Assembly (NCBI GenBank): GCA_002163975.1
Contig: CP019636.1
Location: 1-64,000, forward strand
Direction of reading: 5' to 3'
DNA: 64,000 nt
Source of the DNA: Nostocales cyanobacterium HT-58-2
Lineage (GTDB): Bacteria; Cyanobacteriota; Cyanobacteriia; Cyanobacteriales; Nostocaceae
Shown: positions 18,565 to 27,086 of the stretch, one piece after another
Layout: the number at the start of each line of letters is the position of its first letter
Numbering within the stretch: the first letter of the stretch is position 1
Position numbers and translations under genes: made by a program
Notes under the pieces: generated by a model
Databases searched by the model: none
The model's input: the letters and a program-made list of their open reading frames with translations, nothing else
What the model was told of the DNA's origin: nothing

Positions 18565-19478
18565 ATCATCCTTGAACGACTTTTCGGGTGTTGTATTGTA
18601 CAAAAAGGGTGACGAAGCAATTTTTTGCTGATACTGGCTCCGGTTTGCTCAAACACTATGAAGTGCTGCACAAGTTCCAGAAAACGCCGCTTGTCGAAAA
18701 TGCCTTGAATCAGCACTTCTAGTTCTGTTTCTCCTACACAGGGAAAATCTTCGCCGTCAATCGTGCGCCAAGGTAAAAACTCTTGCCACTGGGAGGTTAA
18801 CGTACCAACTCGTGCTAAATTTCCTACAATAATCGCTTGAAATACGTTGTAGAAAAATAGAGTTGGTATTTGTTGTTGGTAGATCTGAAGCCTTTGATAA
18901 GCTTCCCAAAGTCTGCCTTTTTCATACCTTGAGTTGCTCCAGACAATGACTGCCAAAGGTAACCCGTTGATGAAGACAACAACATCGAGACAGTGACTAT
19001 GGTATTCCTCGACAATGGTAAACCCATGAATCACTAGCCAGTCATTGGAGAGTAAATTAGATGAGTCAATCAGCCACACTTTGTCGTGGACTATTTGTTC
19101 ATCGTGGTGGTAGACAACATCAACCCCGTCGGTCAAGAGTTTGTGAAAACGACAGTTATTTTTCAATAGGTCAGAACTGTGGGTGCTAATTAGCCCAGAT
19201 ATGACTGTCTCAATGACCTCACATGGAACTTTGGGGTTAATCTGCTTCAAGGCGTTACGAAGGCGATCGCACAAAACTACCTCGGCATCGCTACTACGTT
19301 GAGCTTTGTGTCTACCTATGTTGATATCTGCTGCCAGAAAGACAATGTAACCGATGACCTCAAAGAAGGTGAGTAAATCTGGCGCTATGGGTGAAGGTTT
19401 GATGTCAAAGCGTTGGCGCAACCTTGTTGTCAGGCGACTCACTTTGATAGTGGCTATTCGTGACAGTGCGGGATTCAT
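18561..19478 (-). CDS. HsdR N-terminal-domain-like protein, catalytically eroded and lacking helicase
   Basis: From the ATG at 19478 (MNPALSRIATIK) this is about 305 residues resembling the N-terminal nuclease domain of type I restriction subunit HsdR: NDWLVIHGFTIVEEY, LDVVVFINGLPLAVI, a Gln-rich Y-Q-R-L-Q-I-Y helix, ARVGTLTSQWQEFLPWRTIDG and LEVLIQGIFDKRRFLELVQHFIVFE. HsdR is usually about 1000 residues; here the helicase motor is absent. The nuclease motif normally continues VNGLPL..IELK, but here it reads VIVWSN. The first Asp is kept, while Glu and Lys are replaced by Val and Ser. No hsdM or hsdS is nearby. The stop overlaps the next start as ATGA. Confidence 0.75.
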   Translation of the reverse strand: MNPALSRIATIKVSRLTTRLRQRFDIKPSPIAPDLLTFFEVIGYIVFLAADINIGRHKAQRSSDAEVVLCDRLRNALKQINPKVPCEVIETVISGLISTHSSDLLKNNCRFHKLLTDGVDVVYHHDEQIVHDKVWLIDSSNLLSNDWLVIHGFTIVEEYHSHCLDVVVFINGLPLAVIVWSNSRYEKGRLWEAYQRLQIYQQQIPTLFFYNVFQAIIVGNLARVGTLTSQWQEFLPWRTIDGEDFPCVGETELEVLIQGIFDKRRFLELVQHFIVFEQTGASISKKLLRHPFCTIQHPKSRSRMI

Positions 19479-20104
19479 GCTTGGCAACCGACCTAGTTTT
19501 GAGTGACCGCAGAGCTTTCGCCTAACCCAGCAAATCAATGAAAAATTGACAAAATTGGTTGGTATCCTCCTCTGAGGAGATACCACTCCCCCAGTAACAT
19601 CAAAACCTGGATTGATTACCAAAACTGTATAAATTGCTGCTTTTTACCAATATTGTTGGTAACAGAGCCTAACAATTTGTCAATAAGTTTTGTAGAGATG
19701 TTCCAGATTTCTTGTTGAATGTTAATTTTTTTAACTTTGAATTTTTTCTCAGTCTTTACACCCTTACGCTTATACCAATTTAATTGGTACACAGGAATAG
19801 TGATTCTCTTGATGCGACATGCGACACAGTCTCCTTTAAGCGCTTGCAATCTACAAAGAAAACACTGTCTGTTATAAGTAATCTACGCGCCAATGCTAAA
19901 ACACGTAACGAATTAAAGCTTTAAGTTTCAGTATTTTTAAGACCGTATTGTGATATAAACAAAGTTGGTATTAACTTACTTAGTTGGTAATTTCCCTAGC
20001 AGTGGCTTGCTCTGTGCTTGTTTCTAACTCAAAGTTAACACCAATATCTTTAAGCAAAATCTGCGTAGTTTTTACTTAAATTATCCTTAATCGAGGCATA
20101 TTTT
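19479..20104. other. Intergenic region upstream of HsdR-like operon
   Basis: About 625 bp separating divergent transcription units. A 77-codon minus-strand frame (19616-19849) has Lys/Ile-rich composition and no good ribosome site, so I do not call it. AT-rich blocks near 19690-19760 and 19920-20100 could hold the divergent promoters. No RNA gene is recognised. Confidence 0.4.
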
Positions 20105-20794
20105 ATGCATTTTACTCGTCGTATCGCAACTGTGTCCTTAACACTGTCGATACTGGGGTTTTGGCAAATTACTTTAGCTGACCCAGGGAACCGTGCTCCG
20201 TGGGAATCAGAAAAAACAGCAGCTCCCTGGGAAGAAAGTGCATGTCCAGGGGGTTTGTCCCATGCATTCCGCTTAGGTGGTGAGGTCAACAATCCGACAA
20301 CCTTTGACTTGCAAAAGCTTATAAATTTGCAAGAGGATTTAAAGAGCCAAAACCCAGCAGTCGTTACCGAAATCACTGTAAGTTTCCAAACAGGAGCAGG
20401 TCCGAGAACAGAAACCTACTACGGAGTTCCCTTATGGGACTTAATTAATAATGAGAAGGCAGCAGGTGGACTTCAATCTGGTAAATCCGGTCAAAATCCT
20501 AAAAACGCTTTCCTGAGACAGTACGTTCTTGCTGAAGCCACCGACTGTTATGGGACGGTGGTGGCGATTGGTGAAATTCACCCTAACTTTGAAGGTAAAC
20601 AGGTGCTAGTCGCATATGCAAAAAAAGCAAGCGATGGTAGTATCCAATATTTGACAGATACAGATGAAGGATTTGCTCGTCTAGTGGTGCTTGGTGATAA
20701 AGCAGGAGGACGTTACATCAGCAACGTTAGAAACATCCTAGTACTGTCTGCTCCGGCTTCCCCTTTAAAACCTAAATATTTCTGGCAGCATTAA
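20105..20794 (+). CDS. Periplasmic molybdopterin-oxidoreductase-fold (SUOX-like) domain protein
   Basis: A 229-residue protein with a cleavable signal (hydrophobic 8-24, ending ITLADP). The mature part resembles the oxidoreductase molybdopterin-binding fold: HAFRLGGEVNNPTTFDLQKL, TYYGVPLWDLI, FARLVVLGDKAGGRYISNVRNI. Sulfite-oxidase enzymes coordinate molybdenum through a conserved Cys in a different context. Here the only mid-domain Cys is in EATDCYGTVVA, so cofactor binding is doubtful. It precedes a TonB-dependent receptor on the same strand but is separated from it by a 397-bp repeat-bearing gap. Confidence 0.7.
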   Translation: MHFTRRIATVSLTLSILGFWQITLADPGNRAPWESEKTAAPWEESACPGGLSHAFRLGGEVNNPTTFDLQKLINLQEDLKSQNPAVVTEITVSFQTGAGPRTETYYGVPLWDLINNEKAAGGLQSGKSGQNPKNAFLRQYVLAEATDCYGTVVAIGEIHPNFEGKQVLVAYAKKASDGSIQYLTDTDEGFARLVVLGDKAGGRYISNVRNILVLSAPASPLKPKYFWQH

Positions 20795-20830
20795 TCTGGT
20801 TTATTAATCTACTTCGCTGACTTATCTATC

Positions 20831-20993
20831 AAACATCTCTAGAAATGAGATATCACCTCAGAGGGTGCAAGGTTTTGAGATTTATTTTTTAGAGATGTTT
20901 ATTAGTTATCTATTGGAAATTGCTAATAACTCTGTATGAATGTGATGTTTATTAGTTATCTATTGGAAATTGCTAATAACTCTGTATGAATGT
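20831..20993. repeat. Perfect 50-bp tandem duplication with flanking inverted repeat
   Basis: Two identical 50-bp units lie at 20894-20943 and 20944-20993. Each holds TTATTAG and its complement CTAATAA about 17 bp apart, so each unit can fold. A further 11-bp inverted repeat pairs AAACATCTCTA (20831-20841) with TAGAGATGTTT (20890-20900), overlapping the first unit. The array lies between the SUOX-like gene and the TonB receptor, about 200 bp upstream of the latter. It could be a terminator, a regulatory array or a recent replication-slippage duplication. Confidence 0.85.
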
Positions 20994-21191
20994 TAGGTGC
21001 AGAATCGTGGCACAACTGTGCACTTGTATTATTAGGCAATTTTAAACTTTTCTTGACAAACAGACGCTTCCTCCACTTTACCAATTAAGTTGGTTTAAAG
21101 TAGCAAGAACTACAATTATAGTCACTCTCTTTATGGTAGATATACCTAACATTAACAATGAAAGACCAAACTGATGGTGTGAGGAATAGTC

Positions 21192-23660
21192 TTGAAAAAA
21201 CTCCAGTTGCTTAGTTTATTGACCTTTGCTAGTAGTCCATTAATTGTATTTGTAGAGTCTGTTCAAGCCCAAGTCAGTGAGGTCAGACCCGCAGTGACAA
21301 ATGCTGCCTCACGAGTAGCTCAACAACTGGAAAACACTACAACTGCACAAATTACAGGAATCACAATTAACCAAACCTCTACGGGTATTAATGTAGTATT
21401 TGAAACATCTATTGGAAGATTGCAAAAACCCATAACGAAAACTGAAGGCAATACGCTGATTGCAGATATTTCTAATGCAGTACTGGCTTTACCAAATAGT
21501 CAGACGTTTCAAGCCGATAATCCAGCACAAGGTATTAAGGTCATTAGTGTTATTCAAACAGATGCTTCCAATATCCGACTTAGTGTGATTGGAGAAGCTG
21601 CTGTACCAAAAGCACAAATTATTCCAAGTACTCATGGGTTGATATTAAGCCTAACTCCAATTAATGACAATTCTGACATCGAACTTACAGTCACAGGAAA
21701 ACCCAATAATTACAGCGTCCCTGACACCGCCACAGTCACTAAAACAAATATTCCCCTGCGTGACATTCCCTTTTCGGTGCAAGTTGTTCCGCAACAGGTC
21801 ATTCAAGACCAAAAAGCATTGACTGTCGGTGAAGCGGTGCGAAATGTCAGTGGATTCGCTTTATCAGGTAGAGGAGGAGGACGCAATGAGTTTTCCTTCT
21901 TGACGAGGGGATTCACAGCCGACCAATTTCGAGATGGTTTCAGTGAAGGTAATAACGCCAATCGGGTGTTTACTGAAATTTCAAATATCGATCGCATCGA
22001 AATTCTCAAAGGTCCAGCAGCGGCGCTTTACGGACAGTCGGAACCTGGCGGTATCGTGAATTTGGTCACAAAACAACCGCTTTCGATACCTTATTATTCT
22101 GCTGATTTTATTGCTGGTAGTTATGACTTCTACCGCTCTAATCTTGACTTTACAGGACCACTAGATGCTCAAAGCAACTTCAGATATCGTTTGAATCTGG
22201 CTTATGAAAATGCGGGTAGTTTTCGAGATGGCGTAGAATCGGAACGCTTTTTTGTTTCCCCTAAATTGTCATTCAACCTCAGTTCTAAGACAACACTGAG
22301 CTTATTTGGAGAATATCTCGAAGACAGCCGTCCCGTAGATTTTGGCTTGGTTGCTGTTGGTAATCGTATTGCAGATATTCCTATCAGTCGCTTTCTTGGC
22401 GATTCTAACCGCAAGAATGATGTTTATCAGAGAAGAGGCTATGTCTTTGTTGACCATCGCTTTAGTGAGAATTGGTCTTTGAGGAGCGCCTTTCGGGCAA
22501 CATCAAGTGACCAGTATTTTTCAGCAATTCAAGCCAGAGGAAATGCTTTACAGCGCGACAACCGAACATTGAACCTTCAGCTACAGAATAGCAATCAGTT
22601 TTTTAGTACAGATACTTTTCAAACAAACTTAGTTGGTAAATTTTCTACAGGTTCAATCAAACATACCACTCTCATAGGATTTGAGTATGGCAATGAATCT
22701 AGAGATGTAGAGACTCAAAATGCCAATGCAGGCTCTATTAATATTTTTCGACCTGTTTATCGGTTTCCAATTGGTCGGTTAACAAGAACTATAGACCGGA
22801 ATGAAGAGACTAATCTTTATGGCTTTTACCTACAAGACGAAATTGCACTCATAGATAATTTAAAATTGTTATTAGGTGGACGTTTTGATATTGTCGATTT
22901 TGACTTGAAGGATAATCTCACTAGAAGAAAAACAAGCACTTATGACGAGGCGTTCAGTCCTCTAGTGGGTATTGTTTATCAACCCAGCAAAACTATCTCC
23001 CTCTACGCCAATTACAGTCGCTCCTTTGTCCCGCAATCTGGTAGTAGTTTTGATGGGACACCGTTTAAACCAGAACGAGGAACTCAGTATGAAGTAGGTG
23101 TGAAAGCAGACTGGTTTGGTGGTCGCCTTTCTTCCACTCTAGCACTTTATGAAATCACGAAAACCAATGTTTTGGTTGCCGATCCCCAACGTCCAACATT
23201 CTCTATTCAAACAGGTGAACAACGCAGTCGTGGTGTAGAGTTGGATGTTCTTGGTGAGATTTTACCAGGATGGAATGTGATTGCATCCTACGCTTATACT
23301 GACGCCATCATCACCAGTGATACTACGTTTTCTGAAGGAAATCGCCTTGCCAGCGTCCCGCAAAATAGCTTCAGCTTGTGGACAACCTATCAAATCGGTA
23401 ATGGTGATTTGAAAGGATTGGGTTTTGGTGCTGGGGTTTTTGTGGCGGGCGATCGCCTGGGGGATTTAGACAACACCTTTACTTTGCCTGAGTATGCTCG
23501 CGTTGATGCCGCGATTTACTACAACCGAGGCAATTTTCGAGCAGCGCTTAACTTCAAAAATTTGTTTGATGCCCGATACTTTGAATCTGCTCAAAGTAGA
23601 ACACAGATTTTTCCAGGTGCACCCTTGACAGTCTTGGGAACTGTTTCTTTGCAGTTTTAA
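21192..23660 (+). CDS. TonB-dependent siderophore receptor with AMIN domain
   Basis: An 822-residue outer-membrane receptor that imports ferric siderophores or similar ligands using TonB energy. The TTG start at 21192 follows GAGG and gives a proper signal peptide (1-26, ending VQAQV). An AMIN domain (about 50-135) is a cyanobacterial addition to such receptors. The plug domain follows from IPLRDIPFSVQVVPQQVI (about 185) through LKGPAAALYGQSEPGGIVNLVTK, then the 22-strand barrel, ending with the outer-membrane C-terminal Phe (VSLQF). A TTGACA box at 21053-21058 is a possible -35 element. No siderophore synthesis genes are adjacent. Confidence 0.94.
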   Translation: MKKLQLLSLLTFASSPLIVFVESVQAQVSEVRPAVTNAASRVAQQLENTTTAQITGITINQTSTGINVVFETSIGRLQKPITKTEGNTLIADISNAVLALPNSQTFQADNPAQGIKVISVIQTDASNIRLSVIGEAAVPKAQIIPSTHGLILSLTPINDNSDIELTVTGKPNNYSVPDTATVTKTNIPLRDIPFSVQVVPQQVIQDQKALTVGEAVRNVSGFALSGRGGGRNEFSFLTRGFTADQFRDGFSEGNNANRVFTEISNIDRIEILKGPAAALYGQSEPGGIVNLVTKQPLSIPYYSADFIAGSYDFYRSNLDFTGPLDAQSNFRYRLNLAYENAGSFRDGVESERFFVSPKLSFNLSSKTTLSLFGEYLEDSRPVDFGLVAVGNRIADIPISRFLGDSNRKNDVYQRRGYVFVDHRFSENWSLRSAFRATSSDQYFSAIQARGNALQRDNRTLNLQLQNSNQFFSTDTFQTNLVGKFSTGSIKHTTLIGFEYGNESRDVETQNANAGSINIFRPVYRFPIGRLTRTIDRNEETNLYGFYLQDEIALIDNLKLLLGGRFDIVDFDLKDNLTRRKTSTYDEAFSPLVGIVYQPSKTISLYANYSRSFVPQSGSSFDGTPFKPERGTQYEVGVKADWFGGRLSSTLALYEITKTNVLVADPQRPTFSIQTGEQRSRGVELDVLGEILPGWNVIASYAYTDAIITSDTTFSEGNRLASVPQNSFSLWTTYQIGNGDLKGLGFGAGVFVAGDRLGDLDNTFTLPEYARVDAAIYYNRGNFRAALNFKNLFDARYFESAQSRTQIFPGAPLTVLGTVSLQF

Positions 23661-23743
23661 AATTCTAACTATTTAGGGACTCCAGCAATCAATAGCCAGA
23701 GTTCCACTTTAGTAACCAAGCTTGACGTCACAAAAACAGTCAC

Positions 23744-25231
23744 CTAGTCAACAGAAATTATTACGTCTGATGCTTTGATGATAGCGTAAGCTTGTTTTCC
23801 TTCTTTGAGTCCTAGCTTTTCTGCTGAAGTTTTTGTGATGACTGCAGTTACCTCTACTCCTGGCGCAATTTCTAAGCTGACCTCGTCGTTAACAGATCCG
23901 GTGACAATTTTTTCTAACGGGGTGACAAAAGAGCTAGGATACAGCGAGAATAAGCGACCTAGCCCTGAGGCCTCGTTGATAAAAGGGAGATTTATTGCGA
24001 CATAATCTCATTAACCGAGTGACTAAATCTTTGTATGGCTCCACAAAATTAACCCAAGTTTCACCATAGAGTCCGATATAAAAACTGCTATGACGCCTTT
24101 CAATACGACCAGGTTCTTTAACGCGACCAACATAGTTTTGTACACCTTTTCGTTTAATTTCCTGTCCATGAATCGTAGCAGAAGTGTAAGCGATGGCTAT
24201 CAACAAAATGAGAGTAATTAGTCGTTCACCAGATACATTAGTATCTTCCAAGTTATAACCTCCCTTCTTCAAGTCTCGGAACATTTCTTCTATATTGAAT
24301 CTTCTTTTATACGCTGCGATCGCTAACTCAAGAGTCTCTAGATTTGTGAAAATAAACCATCCTTCTTTGGGAGCAATACCTAAAATTTTGCGTTTCCATT
24401 TACAAGCAACGTTAAAGCTAAAAAATCCTTGAGTTTTTGTCACTTTGACTCCTTTCAAAAACAAAGAAACTCCTGGGGATAATCCTATCTGTTTTAGTTC
24501 CAGCCAAATTTCTTGTTCTGTTTCTACGAAATAGTTCTTTTTCAATCGCAAGCAAAAATATACATTCCTTTCTCTGAGCCAATTTGCTAGTTTAACAGAA
24601 CAAAATTCTCTATCTCCTAATACACAGATTTTATAATTATCAAAAAGTTGTAATACTTGAGAGAGAATCTTTTTTTGTTCATCTAGGTTACTATTACCTA
24701 GCTTTGGTAGTAGTGTAAAATATATCGGGAATGCTCTCTTATCCCAAACAACACTAACCATGAAGAGATTGATCCGACTCCAATTTGTTCTATCCATTAC
24801 CAAATAAATAATTTTTTCTCTGTCAAAATATGTTGATAACCAAGTTGTCACAATCGGAAACCAAATTTTTTCAATCGAGAGGTTTGGTAATGATAGAAAT
24901 CTTTGTATTTTCTTCCTTCTACTTTCAAATAGTATGGGAATTGGCAAAGCAGTAGCCAGGGTTTCTAAGTTAACTTTTTTAATGGATTGTAGAAGATTAA
25001 TTAGAATTTGGAGCAACAAATATTCTGCACAACTCAGATGACTTTGCAAGTGTGTTTGGTAGAATAAGGGTAACATTATCAATAAACAGGTCTTCTTGAC
25101 AAAGGTAGACCTATTTTTTTTATCATAAATTGCTACACACTTTACCTCGCAAGCTTTCCAGGGTACTTTGTCGCCCCGTCAGCAATTTTTTTTACAGTAC
25201 CTTTGAAAGCATTACGAGCACTAATTTCCAT
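23744..25231 (-). pseudogene. mop: mop-type molbindin gene destroyed by an IS4-family insertion
   Basis: The 5' piece starts at the ATG at 25231 after a GGGGGAAAGAT ribosome site and reads MEISARNAFKGTVKKIADGA, the classic start of a Mop (TOBE-type) molybdate-binding domain. It loses homology by about 25169. The 3' piece (23744 to about 23930) reads TPLEKIVTGSVNDEVSLEIA on through ITKTSAEKLGLKEG and ends ASDVIISVD, a complete second Mop domain with stop TAG at 23744-23746. An intact two-domain molbindin is about 140 residues; roughly residues 22-74 are gone and an IS4-family transposase occupies the gap. Molybdate storage by this protein is therefore lost here. Confidence 0.82.
23934..25082 (-). 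CDS. IS4-family transposase
   Basis: A 382-residue DDE transposase. Catalytic signatures: LVMDRTNWSR (first D), VLGDREFCS (second D), and the IS4 YREK-type motif in YKRRFNIEEMFRDLKKGG carrying the catalytic Glu. The frame is intact with no internal stop. The C-terminal codons approach the mop remnant closely, so the last residues may already be read-through. I could not define matching terminal inverted repeats; the element lies roughly between 23930 and 25168. Confidence 0.88.
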   Translation of the reverse strand: MIMLPLFYQTHLQSHLSCAEYLLLQILINLLQSIKKVNLETLATALPIPILFESRRKKIQRFLSLPNLSIEKIWFPIVTTWLSTYFDREKIIYLVMDRTNWSRINLFMVSVVWDKRAFPIYFTLLPKLGNSNLDEQKKILSQVLQLFDNYKICVLGDREFCSVKLANWLRERNVYFCLRLKKNYFVETEQEIWLELKQIGLSPGVSLFLKGVKVTKTQGFFSFNVACKWKRKILGIAPKEGWFIFTNLETLELAIAAYKRRFNIEEMFRDLKKGGYNLEDTNVSGERLITLILLIAIAYTSATIHGQEIKRKGVQNYVGRVKEPGRIERRHSSFYIGLYGETWVNFVEPYKDLVTRLMRLCRNKSPFYQRGLRARSLILAVS

Positions 25232-25320
25232 ATCTTTCCCCCGTTTTTTGACTTTGTGTATACTACCAAGCATCTTGTTACCTAATTATCTCCTCTAGGT
25301 AAGAGGCTATTCGATATCGC

Positions 25321-25890
25321 TTAAGAAGCCCGCCTTATTCGTTTGACGCATAGCACGGTTAGTGACCCCAAGAATCCGGCTAAAGCACCAAACAATAAGT
25401 GGGTCAACAGAGGATAGACTGGACTTTTCAAAATGAGAGAACCGGACACTCGAAAACCAAATGCACTGAATACAATCATAACCACGGGCTTGGTTAAGTG
25501 AGTTAGTCCTGCTGCTACAGTCCAGAACCAGACCTTTTGTCGCCATTTTCTACCAAAGTGATAGGCTAAGTCCAGCAGTTCCCCAACCACAAGATAAAAG
25601 AACCAATCAAACGGGTTATTCCTGACACCAAGCAGGAATGAGAAGCCTGCAGCGCTCAAGCCAGTTACCGAAGCTGCACCAAAACTAGAGGTGAGCAGAC
25701 GGGTAGTGACAAGAGGTGTCAGCCAGATAAGTCCTCGCCAACCTGGCAATCTTAGTGGCAAACGCAGATTTGCCTGCACCAATGCTACAACGAACCCCAG
25801 CCCCACCAGCCCTATAATTTCCAGCCAGTTTAGCTGACCCAGACGCTTAATACTGGCGGATGATACTTTTGGGAGCGATTTGGTACTCAT
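25321..25890 (-). CDS. Multi-helix membrane protein, ECF S-component-like in appearance
   Basis: A 189-residue protein with about five or six membrane helices: GLVGLGFVVALVQANL, TRLLTSSFGAASVTGLSAAGFSFLLG, WFFYLVVGELLDLAYHFG, a TKPVVMIVFSAFG segment, and LLFGALAGFLGSLTVLCV. Size, helix number and internal polar loops resemble S-components of energy-coupling-factor transporters, but no family motif is certain. Its first 44 bp overlap the end of the TiaS-like gene, indicating one operon. The adjacent molbindin remnant hints at metal or cofactor handling; that link is inference. Confidence 0.65.
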   Translation of the reverse strand: MSTKSLPKVSSASIKRLGQLNWLEIIGLVGLGFVVALVQANLRLPLRLPGWRGLIWLTPLVTTRLLTSSFGAASVTGLSAAGFSFLLGVRNNPFDWFFYLVVGELLDLAYHFGRKWRQKVWFWTVAAGLTHLTKPVVMIVFSAFGFRVSGSLILKSPVYPLLTHLLFGALAGFLGSLTVLCVKRIRRAS

Positions 25891-26599
25891 AATCTTCCTC
25901 TCCTACTTTATCAGCTTCACAGGTAGTCTTTTCAATAAGCAAGATGGCTTGACCATCGAGTAGTACTGGGCGGGGCCAAGGGCTAGTTTGTATCCTGGTG
26001 TCTTCAGGTACTAACCTACCCTCTAAATCCTGGATGCGGTCAATACTGGCTGTCTGATAAAGTTTTTGAGCAGTAAAGACGCCTTCTAAATCACGTAGAC
26101 CAGGTAGCCAGAGAAACCTCCCATCGTTACCAGTTTTCCGCAAACCTACTCCAGCGAGTGCCCCGATCATTCCACCTTTAGTGCCCGTCAGACCCTCTAA
26201 GTGTAGTCCAGCTTGCTTAGCCACCCAAAGAGCTTCTTCTTGAGTCAGGACTTTCTCTTTTGCTTGCTTGCCGAAAGTCTGTACTAGCGGACTGACCTGA
26301 TCCCACTGAGCCAAACATAGTCCGGCATCTGATCCAGGCTCACTTTTGTTAAGCAGAAACTCTTGGCAATAATCAGTTAAAATTCCAATCTTATGTGTAT
26401 CAATCTCTACTAGGATACAAGCTGAACTATTGTGTGAGGTAAAGGGAATTTCGGGGCTCAGGAAAAGCTGATGGCGAGTTGTTCCGACGGGCTTTGCTAA
26501 GTTTAATTCAGCAAGTTTTTCCACCAACTGTCGGCTTAAGTTACCTGTTCCACCACTCGTCAGATTGTCAGTATCATCTATGCCTATGAGAAGTCGCAT
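25847..26599 (-). CDS. TiaS-like ATP-binding domain protein (IDDTD motif)
   Basis: About 250 residues from the ATG at 26599 (MRLLIGIDDTDNLTSGGTGN). The N-terminal IGIDDTD motif with a following Gly-rich GGTGNLSRQL is the hallmark of the TiaS (tRNA-Ile2 agmatinylcytidine synthetase)-like kinase fold, here without the long archaeal C-terminal RNA-binding domains. A second conserved-looking region is GLTGTKGGMIGALAGVGLRKTG. Bacteria do not use agmatidine, so the substrate must differ. It overlaps the downstream membrane protein by 44 bp. An upstream ATG at 26638 would add 13 unconserved residues. Confidence 0.7.
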   Translation of the reverse strand: MRLLIGIDDTDNLTSGGTGNLSRQLVEKLAELNLAKPVGTTRHQLFLSPEIPFTSHNSSACILVEIDTHKIGILTDYCQEFLLNKSEPGSDAGLCLAQWDQVSPLVQTFGKQAKEKVLTQEEALWVAKQAGLHLEGLTGTKGGMIGALAGVGLRKTGNDGRFLWLPGLRDLEGVFTAQKLYQTASIDRIQDLEGRLVPEDTRIQTSPWPRPVLLDGQAILLIEKTTCEADKVGEEDYEYQIAPKSIIRQY

Positions 26600-26639
26600 C
26601 TTTAACTTTGTCCTGTCTTGGCTTGTTGGAGCTTGCAAA

Positions 26640-27037
26640 TTTAACCTGTTCTACTGTTGATTTGCCCCTCTTTACTGTGTCACTGAAGAGGCAGGGGAGA
26701 AAGTAGCACCAAAGAAGGGGAGATGAAGAAACAGCTTGGCTGGGAGCACCCGAGAGGGGGAGAGAAGAGGGCGTTGCACAATAGTGGGATGAATTGAGGT
26801 AGGCAGGGGATGCAGGGGAAGCAGGGGAAGAGATTTTATAACTTGCGAAATCATCCCTTGATTCAGCAATGCCGAGAAGAGTTATTGTCCATTGATTCTT
26901 TTTCTCCCTCGCCCCCCGCTCCTGGGCTTCTTCCTACTTGTCATCTGCCCCCTGCATGGTTTAGTCATGAATTTTTTGGCGTGATATCTGCAATAAATTC
27001 TCTTTTGGGTTTACATCAAACTAAATGTTGCTAGGAT
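26640..27037. repeat. Intergenic region with G-rich short repeats
   Basis: Roughly 400 bp without a supported gene. It carries GCAGGGGA-type heptamer/octamer repeats (GCAGGGGATGCAGGGGAAGC at 26809-26828, and more GAGGGGGAGA-like runs around 26700-26770) and, further on, the complementary CCCCCTGC phrase near 26950. These are common cyanobacterial intergenic minisatellite-like tracts. Reading frames across it (65-74 codons) are translations of these repeats. Confidence 0.5.
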
Positions 27038-27078
27038 TTTACCAGGTAAATCAGTTGTTTACCAGTAAAATTGGTAAA
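27038..27078. promoter_or_regulatory. Two adjacent palindromes upstream of msrB
   Basis: TTTACC-A-GGTAAA at 27038-27050 and TTTACCA-7 bp-TGGTAAA at 27058-27064/27072-27078 share the same half-site. They end 8 bp before the msrB start codon. Paired identical palindromes in this position look like operator sites for a dimeric repressor. The regulator is not known. Confidence 0.6.
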
Positions 27079-27086
27079 TAAAAATT

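Noticed and set aside
18561..19622. Active type I restriction enzyme
   Set aside because: Only the N-terminal domain is present, the nuclease Glu and Lys are substituted, and hsdM and hsdS are absent.
19616..19849. 77-codon frame upstream of the HsdR-like gene
   Set aside because: No ribosome site, AT-driven composition, and it overlaps the unlikely long start of its neighbour.
26672..27034. Short frames of 65-74 codons on both strands
   Set aside because: They translate G-rich intergenic repeats (GCAGGGGA type) rather than a gene.
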